Of a stretch of 64,000 nt of DNA, positions 58,737 to 64,000 are shown in pieces. The stretch's first letter is position 1; each line of letters starts with the position of its first letter. Position numbers and translations under genes: made by a program. The notes beneath the pieces were generated by a model, which saw only the letters and a program-made list of their open reading frames with translations, ran no database searches and had not been told where the DNA came from. The DNA is from Noviluteimonas caseinilytica. Lineage in GTDB: Bacteria; Pseudomonadota; Gammaproteobacteria; Xanthomonadales; Xanthomonadaceae. The DNA lies in the NCBI RefSeq assembly GCF_018406605.1, contig NZ_AP024545.1, forward strand, positions 3,038,001 through 3,102,000. The letters run 5' to 3'.

Positions 58737-58760
58737 TCCGGCACCACGCCGGGCCTCAGG
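58732..58760. terminator. Symmetric inverted repeat spanning two stop codons
   Basis: CCTGA at 58732-58736 pairs with TCAGG at 58756-58760, and CCGGC at 58738-58742 with GCCGG at 58748-58752. The outer arms contain the stop codons of the convergent dioxygenase and membrane protein genes. No T-tract follows, so it is a weak bidirectional terminator or merely a hairpin. Confidence 0.4.
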
Positions 58761-59649
58761 CCGCGAGCGGTTGCGGCATGTTGCCGCTGTCGTCCACCGC
58801 GCAGACGTCGCGCCACATCCGGTAGGCGAAGGCGAACCACACCGCGTACATCACCACCATCGCCGCGAGATAGAACGCGCCAAGCACCACGACCAAGGCG
58901 ACGGTGCCGAGCGCCTTCAAGGCCATGCCGAGCAGCGCGGCCACGACGCCGATGATCAGCGCGAGCACGATCCCCACCACCAGCACGCCGATCATCAGGA
59001 TCCACAGCACGTGCAGGTTCTTCAGGCCGCCGGCGAAGCCGTCGGCCAACGCGCCAAGCACGCCGCGGCCGGCGATCGCGACCTGCGCGTAGCCGATCGC
59101 GGTCAGCGCCACGAACATCGGCGAGAACAGCACGAAGAGCGCGATGAACGCACCGAAGTGCGGCGGCAGCGCGGCGTGGCCGCCCGGATGCGCCTGTTGC
59201 GCCACCATCTGCTGCCACGCAGCGAACCACCCGCTGGCGCCCAGCACCAGCGCCACGACGAGGACCAGCGCGATGAAGACCACCAGGATCGCGACGGCAA
59301 ACCCCACCAGCGGCCAGAACTGGTCCGCATGCCGGTACGGCGTGAACACATCGCGCGCCCGCACCGGGCGATCGTTGGCGATCGCATCCAGCACCTGGAG
59401 CATGCCGCCCTGCATCGGGGCGAGCGCCAGGCCTGCCAGCAGGGAAAACACCATCACGCCCATCATCACCGGGATGGACTGCTGGAACTGCAATTGCAAC
59501 GGCAACGTGATCGCCGTGGGCAGCAGGGACAGCGCCAGGAAGAACCCGATGGCCCCGAACAGGGTCGCGGGTTTGCGGTCCAGCAAGCGCATGCCATCCA
59601 CCAGCCAGCCATAGCCGGCGAGCGGCCTCGTCGTACGCGTCGTCATCAT
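58756..59649 (-). CDS. BPSS1780-like multi-pass membrane protein
   Basis: The 297-residue protein begins MMTTRTTRPLAGYGWLVDGM and has about six hydrophobic segments: GFFLALSLLPTAITLPLQL, VMMGVMVFSLLAGLALAPM, then QGGMLQVLDAIANDRPVRAR as the loop. The layout (short helical start, MQGGMLQ...ARDVF loop and paired helices) is that of a family of unknown membrane proteins. GGGGGAG lies upstream of the double ATG at 59649/59646. The family name is tentative and function is unknown. Confidence 0.65.
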   Translation of the reverse strand: MMTTRTTRPLAGYGWLVDGMRLLDRKPATLFGAIGFFLALSLLPTAITLPLQLQFQQSIPVMMGVMVFSLLAGLALAPMQGGMLQVLDAIANDRPVRARDVFTPYRHADQFWPLVGFAVAILVVFIALVLVVALVLGASGWFAAWQQMVAQQAHPGGHAALPPHFGAFIALFVLFSPMFVALTAIGYAQVAIAGRGVLGALADGFAGGLKNLHVLWILMIGVLVVGIVLALIIGVVAALLGMALKALGTVALVVVLGAFYLAAMVVMYAVWFAFAYRMWRDVCAVDDSGNMPQPLAA

Positions 59650-59731
59650 CGAAACTCCCCCGGAATCGTGCGGCGATTGGGCCATGCCCGGGGCGGGCGC
59701 GCAACCCGCCCACCGGGACGCCGGTCCGGTT

Positions 59732-60247
59732 TCAGCGCTTCCAGGGCGACCAGCCCGCATGCTTGATGTAGGCCGGCGCGTCTTCGTCCTTGTGCTTCGC
59801 ACATTGCTGCGCGAGCCATTCGAACCACTCGGCCCACGAAGGTTGCGACTGCTCCGCGCGGATCTGCTGCAGCCACGGCCCGAGCTTGCGCCACATCACC
59901 ACGATGATCCCGCCCGCCAGTTCCACCACCAGCGGGAACGGCGCGATGCGCTTGTACACCAGCACGCCGAGCGTTTCGAACGTGGTGCACACCAGCACGG
60001 CGGCGTATTCGGCCTCGAAGCCTTCGTCGCGCAAGCGTTCGGCCGACACCGCATCGGGCAGGCCGCGCAGGATCGTCAGCGCGCGCGCCAGTTCCGCGCC
60101 GATGAAGGTATGCATGACCTCGGCCGCCACCGCGTCGGCGCGCTGCTTCTTGTATTCAAAGAACTGCACCAGGCCGAACACGGCGCCGCCGATGAGCGTG
60201 ACCGTGCCGGCCAGCTGGGCGATGTCGACGGCGGCGTGCAAGTCCAT
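59732..60247 (-). CDS. DUF4760-like membrane protein
   Basis: The 171-residue protein has an N-terminal membrane helix (IAQLAGTVTLIGGAVFGLVQ). A cytoplasmic helical segment follows (FFEYKKQRADAVAAEVMHTF), with AALVCTTF-like packing as AAVLVCTTFETLGVLVYKRI. A second hydrophobic region reads LVVELAGGIIVVMWRKL. The pattern fits the DUF4760 family, whose function is unknown. It is divergent from the gene at 60334. Confidence 0.65.
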   Translation of the reverse strand: MDLHAAVDIAQLAGTVTLIGGAVFGLVQFFEYKKQRADAVAAEVMHTFIGAELARALTILRGLPDAVSAERLRDEGFEAEYAAVLVCTTFETLGVLVYKRIAPFPLVVELAGGIIVVMWRKLGPWLQQIRAEQSQPSWAEWFEWLAQQCAKHKDEDAPAYIKHAGWSPWKR

Positions 60248-60333
60248 GCCGCAGGCAACGGCGGATTGCGGGCGGACCGGACGCTGGCTTTGCTATAAAC
60301 GCCCACGACGGCCGGGCCGCCGGGGATCCCATC

Positions 60334-60627
60334 GTGCGCATGCTGCTGAAATGCCTTGCCGTCGCGGAAGCGACGTTGTGCATCCCTTGCGCGGTGCTGG
60401 CGGCGAAGGGCTTCGCCTTCGCCCGCGTGCCTCCGCCCGACGATCCTGACCCCAGCCGGAGCGGCTACCTGTATGCCGCGGGCCTGTTCGCAGGCCTGGC
60501 GGTGTTGTTCGCGATCGCCGCACGCCACCTGCATCGCACCCGGCGCATGAACCCATGGGTGCACCTGGCGCCGTGGGCGTTCTTCCTGCTCGCCTTCGGT
60601 GGCCTCCTGCTGGTGCGACCGGCATGA
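60334..60627 (+). CDS. Small membrane protein, 97 residues
   Basis: The protein has about three hydrophobic segments: CLAVAEATLCIPCAVLAA, YLYAAGLFAGLAVLFAIAA and LAPWAFFLLAFGGLLLV. A polar loop VPPPDDPDPSRS lies between the first two. It overlaps the next gene by ATGA (60624-60627). I do not recognise the family. Confidence 0.6.
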   Translation: MRMLLKCLAVAEATLCIPCAVLAAKGFAFARVPPPDDPDPSRSGYLYAAGLFAGLAVLFAIAARHLHRTRRMNPWVHLAPWAFFLLAFGGLLLVRPA

Positions 60628-60980
60628 AGCTCGACCGCGCCACGCACGATCCCGCGGTCATCGCGGCATGGGCCGCGCGCGTTGCGCAGCGCGCACGCGG
60701 GATCGGCCGATTCCAGCATGGGTTGATGCTGGCCATGGCGCTGTCGGCGATGGCGGCGGTCTTGTTGCAGAGCGGGACGTGGGGCCGGGTTTTCGCGACC
60801 CTCTTCATCCCGCTCCTGGTCGCGCGGATCGTGGACCGGTTGACCCTGCTGTGTCCGCACTGCAATCGCCCGCCGATCGGCGTGCTGCAACGGGGCCCGC
60901 CCGAGGGCGTCGACTACTGCCAGCAATGCCACTACTGGCTCCGCAGTCCCTACGGCATCCATCGCCACGCACCGGACTGA
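60624..60980 (+). CDS. Membrane protein with C-terminal zinc-ribbon-like CxxC pair
   Basis: The 118-residue protein has two hydrophobic segments (LMLAMALSAMAAVLLQSGTW, VFATLFIPLLVARIV). A C-terminal LLCPHCNRPPIG and YCQQCHYWLRSP follow, four cysteines arranged as a small zinc ribbon. It is translationally coupled to the preceding small membrane protein and convergent with the FitB-type toxin gene. Function is unknown. Confidence 0.62.
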   Translation: MKLDRATHDPAVIAAWAARVAQRARGIGRFQHGLMLAMALSAMAAVLLQSGTWGRVFATLFIPLLVARIVDRLTLLCPHCNRPPIGVLQRGPPEGVDYCQQCHYWLRSPYGIHRHAPD

Positions 60981-60992
60981 TCGCCTCGCCGC

Positions 60993-61403
60993 TCAACGCC
61001 AGGGATCCACCACCTCCAGCCCCAGCCCCGCGAAGTCGCGGACGTTGCGCGTGGCGAGCGTGGCGCCGGCGGCCAGGCACGTGGCGGCGATCATCGCGTC
61101 GGCGATCGCGAGCTTGCGGCCGCGCGATTCCTGCAACGCGGCGATGGCGGCGTAGTCCACCGCGGCGGCATCGTCGAACGGGAGCACCATCAGGTCTTCG
61201 TCGAAGGTCTGCGCCGCGGCGACTTCCAGGCCCGTGCGCCGTGCGCCCTTCGGCAATCGCGCGATGCCGCACAGCACTTCCGCAACGGTAATCGCGGTGA
61301 CCACCACCGTCTCCGCAGGCTGCGCATCCACCCAGCGCAGCACGCGCGGTTCGGGTTTGGCGCGCATGAGCTCGGAGACGACGTTGGTGTCGAGCACGAT
61401 CAT
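60993..61403 (-). CDS. PIN-domain ribonuclease toxin (FitB/VapC type)
   Basis: The 136-residue PIN-domain protein has acidic catalytic residues D5 (IVLDTNVVSELMR), Glu in ITVAEVLCGIARLPKG, and Asp in KLAIADAMIAATCLAAGATL and RNVRDF. It matches the FitB subgroup, with DAQPAETVVVTAITVAEV. It is a probable RNase neutralised by the antitoxin encoded immediately upstream, whose stop overlaps its start (ATGA at 61400-61403). The active site looks intact. Confidence 0.9.
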   Translation of the reverse strand: MIVLDTNVVSELMRAKPEPRVLRWVDAQPAETVVVTAITVAEVLCGIARLPKGARRTGLEVAAAQTFDEDLMVLPFDDAAAVDYAAIAALQESRGRKLAIADAMIAATCLAAGATLATRNVRDFAGLGLEVVDPWR

Positions 61404-61648
61404 GGCCGCAGCTTGGCAGCGCGCGTGCGCTCGCGCCGTGCCGGCGGTTCGAGATTCGCGCCACCCAGTTCCGCGAATCGTGCGTGGATGCGCTGGCCGA
61501 GCGGGGTTTTCGCCGAGGGCGTCCCGGTGAGCGCGCGCCGCAGGATCGCGCGCACTTCTTCTTCCATCGAATGGCCGTGCGCGGCGGCTTCCATGCGCAG
61601 GCGCGCCTTGAGATCGTCGGGCAGGTTGCGGACGGTGATCGTGCTCAT
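61400..61648 (-). CDS. FitA-type ribbon-helix-helix antitoxin
   Basis: The 82-residue protein has a ribbon-helix-helix start (STITVRNLPDDLKARLRMEA, AAHGHSMEEEVRAILRRAL) and a C-terminal toxin-binding tail (IHARFAELGGANLEPPARRE). GGAGG lies upstream of the ATG. It binds and silences the PIN toxin and probably represses the operon through the 8-base repeats just upstream. Confidence 0.9.
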   Translation of the reverse strand: MSTITVRNLPDDLKARLRMEAAAHGHSMEEEVRAILRRALTGTPSAKTPLGQRIHARFAELGGANLEPPARRERTRAAKLRP

Positions 61649-61662
61649 GCGGGCCTCCGCTG

Positions 61663-61688
61663 GCAATGCTGTCGATGCCTGCAATGCT
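61663..61688 (-). promoter_or_regulatory. Direct repeats upstream of the antitoxin
   Basis: GCAATGCT occurs at 61663-61670 and again at 61681-61688, 18 bases apart, starting 15 bases before the antitoxin ATG. Such repeats are plausible ribbon-helix-helix operator sites for autoregulation. Confidence 0.5.
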
Positions 61689-61738
61689 AGCAGCGCGACC
61701 GGGGCGTCGCCAAGGCCGCCTCGGGTATCGTATGCACC

Positions 61739-62749
61739 ATGCTCAAGATCGATACCCACGCCCATTTCCTGCCGCGCGACTGGCCCGACCTCGCGGCCAA
61801 GTACGGCGACCTGCGCTTCCCCGTGATCCACCACGGCGACGACGGCCGCCATCGCATCTACAAGGACGGCAAGTTCTTCCGCGAGATCTGGCCGAAGACC
61901 TGGGACCCGCAGATCCGCCTGGACGACTACGCGCGCTTCGGCGTGCAGGTGCAGGTGATCAGCACGGTGCCGGTGATGTTCAGTTACTGGGCCAAGCCGC
62001 ACCACGCGCTCGAACTGCACCAGTCGCTCAACGACCACACCGCGCAGGCGTGCCGCGACTTCCCGCGCCACTACGCCGGCATCGGCACGGTGCCGCTGCA
62101 GTCGCCGTCGCTGGCGGTGCGCGAACTCGAACGCTGCATGGACGAACTGGACCTGCAGGGCGTGCAGATCGGCTCGCACGTCAACGACTGGAACCTCGAC
62201 GCGCCGGAACTGTTCGAGTTCTTCGAAGCGGCGAGCGAACTCGGCGCGGCGGTGCTCGTGCATCCGTGGGACATGATGGGCACCGACTCGATGCCGAAGT
62301 ACTGGCTGCCGTGGCTCGTCGGCATGCCCGCCGAGCAATCGCGCGCCGCGTGCTGCCTGGTGTTCGGCGGCGTGCTGGAGCGCCTGCCCAACCTGAAGAT
62401 CTGCCTCGCGCACGGCGGCGGCAGCTTCCCGTACACCATCGGCCGCATCGAGCACGGCTTCAACATGCGGCCGGACCTGGTGGCCACCGACAACTTCCGC
62501 AACCCGCGCGAATACCTCTCGCGCCTGTACTTCGATTCGTGGGTCGCCGATCCGCGCGCGCTGGAATACCTGATCGACACCTGCGGCGCGTCGCGCGTGA
62601 TGCTGGGCACCGACTATCCCTTCCCGCTCGGCGAGCAGGAACCGGGCGCCGGCATCGCCGCGCTCGACCTTTCCGCAACGGACCAGGCGCGCCTCTACCA
62701 CGGCACTGCGCTGGAATGGCTCGGCTTGCCTGCTTCACGCTTTGCTTGA
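61739..62749 (+). CDS. nbaD: 2-amino-3-carboxymuconate-6-semialdehyde decarboxylase (ACMSD)
   Basis: The 336-residue amidohydrolase-fold decarboxylase has the metal motif IDTHAHFLP (about 4-12), His in LVHPWDMMG, His in LAHGGGSFPYTIGRIEHGFN and Asp in MLGTDYPFPLGEQE. It removes CO2 from the 3-hydroxyanthranilate ring-opening product. It starts 90 bases from the divergent antitoxin. GGTATCGTATG upstream may hold a -10. The kynureninase gene follows 8 bases after its stop. Confidence 0.93.
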   Translation: MLKIDTHAHFLPRDWPDLAAKYGDLRFPVIHHGDDGRHRIYKDGKFFREIWPKTWDPQIRLDDYARFGVQVQVISTVPVMFSYWAKPHHALELHQSLNDHTAQACRDFPRHYAGIGTVPLQSPSLAVRELERCMDELDLQGVQIGSHVNDWNLDAPELFEFFEAASELGAAVLVHPWDMMGTDSMPKYWLPWLVGMPAEQSRAACCLVFGGVLERLPNLKICLAHGGGSFPYTIGRIEHGFNMRPDLVATDNFRNPREYLSRLYFDSWVADPRALEYLIDTCGASRVMLGTDYPFPLGEQEPGAGIAALDLSATDQARLYHGTALEWLGLPASRFA

Positions 62750-62757
62750 GTGATTCG

Positions 62758-64000
62758 ATGACCGATTCCCTGTTCGACCCCGCGCGCATCGCTGCGCTCG
62801 ACGCCGCCGATCCGCTGCGCGGCTTCCGCGACGAATTCCACCTGCCGTTGCACGACGGCGCGCCCCAGGCCTACTTCTGCGGCAACTCGCTCGGCCTGCA
62901 GCCGAAGGGTGCGCGCGCCATGGTCGAGGAAGTCCTCGGCAAGTGGGCGCACGAAGCGGTGGAAGGCCATTTCCTCGAACCCGCGCCGTGGATGCCGTAC
63001 CACGCGCTGGTGCGCGATGCGCTCGCGAACGTGGTCGGTGCCGAACCGTCGGAAGTCGTCGCGATGAATTCGCTGACGACCAACCTGCACCTGATGCTCG
63101 TCAGCTTCTATCGCCCCACGCACGAGCGGCCGGCGATCCTGATGGAAGCCGGCGCGTTCCCGTCCGATCGCCATGCGCTGGAATCGCAGGTGCGCTTCCA
63201 CGGCTTCGATCCGGAAACCGACCTGATCGAACTGCGGCCGGACGAAGCCGACGGCACGATCTCGATGGATGCCATCGCCGCCGCGATCGCCGAACACGGC
63301 CACCGCCTGGCCGCGATCGTGTGGCCCGGCGTGCAGTACCGCACCGGGCAGGCGTTCGACCTGAAGGAAATCGCGCGGCTCGGCCATGCGGCCGGTGCGA
63401 TCGTCGGCTTCGACCTCGCGCATGCGGTCGGCAACGTGCCGGTGCACCTCCACGACAGCGACGCGGACTTCGCGGTGTGGTGCCACTACAAGTACATGAA
63501 TTCCGGGCCGGGCGCCGTCGCAGGATGCTTCGTGCATGCGCGGCATGCGCATACCGCGCGTCCGCGTTTCGCGGGCTGGTGGGGGCATGACCAGGCGTCG
63601 CGCTTCAAGATGGACGGCAAGTTCGTGGCCACGCCAGGGGCCGAAGGCTGGCAGTTGAGCAATCCGCCGATCCTCGGGCTGGCGCCGTTGCGTGCGTCGC
63701 TCGAGGTGTTCTCGCGGGCCGGGATGCCGGCGTTGCGTGCGCGTTCGCTGGAGCTCACCGCGTATCTCGAAGCGCTGATCCGCGCGCGCCTGGCCGACAC
63801 GCTGCAGATCGTGACGCCGGGCGAACCCGAACGTCGCGGCGCACAGTTGTCGTTGCGCGTGTTGCAGGGTCGCGGGTTGACGGGCCGCGCCGCGGGCCGC
63901 GACCTGTTCGACTTCCTCGCCACGCGCGGCGTGATCGGCGACTGGCGCGAGCCGGATGTCATCCGCATCTCGCCGGCGCCGTTGTACAACAACCGCGCGG
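62758..64000 (+). CDS. kynU: Kynureninase (3' end beyond the window)
   Basis: At least 414 codons of a fold-type I PLP enzyme are present without a stop. It converts kynurenine or 3-hydroxykynurenine to (3-hydroxy)anthranilate. Signatures include AYFCGNSLGLQPKGARAMVE, GHFLEPAPWMPYHALV, the cofactor-binding VGFDLAHAVGNVPVHLHDSD and the Schiff-base Lys in CHYKYMNSGPGAVAGCFVH. The end at base 64000 falls near ISPAPLYNNRA, which is close to the usual C-terminus, so only about ten codons are probably missing. It is operonic with ACMSD. Confidence 0.95.
   Translation, partial: MTDSLFDPARIAALDAADPLRGFRDEFHLPLHDGAPQAYFCGNSLGLQPKGARAMVEEVLGKWAHEAVEGHFLEPAPWMPYHALVRDALANVVGAEPSEVVAMNSLTTNLHLMLVSFYRPTHERPAILMEAGAFPSDRHALESQVRFHGFDPETDLIELRPDEADGTISMDAIAAAIAEHGHRLAAIVWPGVQYRTGQAFDLKEIARLGHAAGAIVGFDLAHAVGNVPVHLHDSDADFAVWCHYKYMNSGPGAVAGCFVHARHAHTARPRFAGWWGHDQASRFKMDGKFVATPGAEGWQLSNPPILGLAPLRASLEVFSRAGMPALRARSLELTAYLEALIRARLADTLQIVTPGEPERRGAQLSLRVLQGRGLTGRAAGRDLFDFLATRGVIGDWREPDVIRISPAPLYNNRA

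Overview
The window is GC-rich, densely coding bacterial chromosome. Gene content points to a gammaproteobacterium of the Lysobacter/Xanthomonas group: an rpsF-rpsR-rplI-dnaB-alr block, a kynurenine/2-aminomuconate cluster, CHASE3 and GGDEF/EAL signalling proteins, and many small xanthomonad-type envelope proteins. The taxonomic call is inference from gene content. I saw no rRNA, tRNA, insertion sequence, prophage or CRISPR array, and no gene-free stretch over 300 bases.

Layout. (1) 1-6.2 kb: the start of a sensor kinase running off the left edge, an HD-GYP protein, a CHAD protein convergent with a PPK2 polyphosphate kinase operon, a SulP transporter, and a three-gene envelope operon. (2) 6.4-26.6 kb: an accessory-looking island that reads as an acid-stress/polyamine module. 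It holds a PAS histidine kinase with a FixJ-type regulator, a lone receiver protein, a DUF3300-DUF2950 pair, then CDF transporter - DcaP-like porin - decarboxylase - AdiA-like decarboxylase - AdiC-like antiporter. On the other strand lie PotE-like antiporter - amino-acid-binding protein and SpeF-like ornithine decarboxylase - VIT/CCC1-like membrane protein, and beside them an OprD-like porin. Three promoters in the island share a 19-base motif (TTGGGC-N4-GnCCAATTG) at identical distance from a TA(G)-type -10, so its centre falls near -41.5. A fourth, in front of speF, is a degenerate copy. (3) 26.7-36.9 kb: small lipoproteins and membrane proteins, a PadR repressor operon with a clear palindromic operator, a thioesterase, a cupin, a TonB receptor with DUF2946, and a PAS-GGDEF cyclase. 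(4) 37-44.2 kb: an M13 peptidase and a tightly overlapping kinase / receiver / receiver-PAS-GAF-GGDEF-EAL operon. (5) 44.2-53.6 kb: mostly housekeeping genes: an OmpA lipoprotein, a WS/DGAT acyltransferase, alr, dnaB, ribosomal proteins, an IscA-type protein and asnS. (6) 53.5-64 kb: a tryptophan/kynurenine catabolic cluster (SDR, aminomuconate-semialdehyde dehydrogenase, carbonic anhydrase, RidA-type deaminase, 3-hydroxyanthranilate dioxygenase, ACMSD, kynureninase). It is split by six unrelated genes that include a FitAB-type toxin-antitoxin pair. Kynureninase runs off the right edge.

How the genes may work together (inference): in the island, outer-membrane channels (DcaP- and OprD-like) would admit basic amino acids, the decarboxylases would consume cytoplasmic protons, and the AdiC- and PotE-like antiporters would swap product amine for substrate. 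The shared promoter motif would bring the units under one activator, for which the FixJ-type regulator at the head of the island or a CRP/FNR-family protein are the candidates. In the kynurenine cluster, 3-hydroxyanthranilate is opened, decarboxylated, oxidised and deaminated. A carbonic anhydrase is translationally coupled into the same operon.
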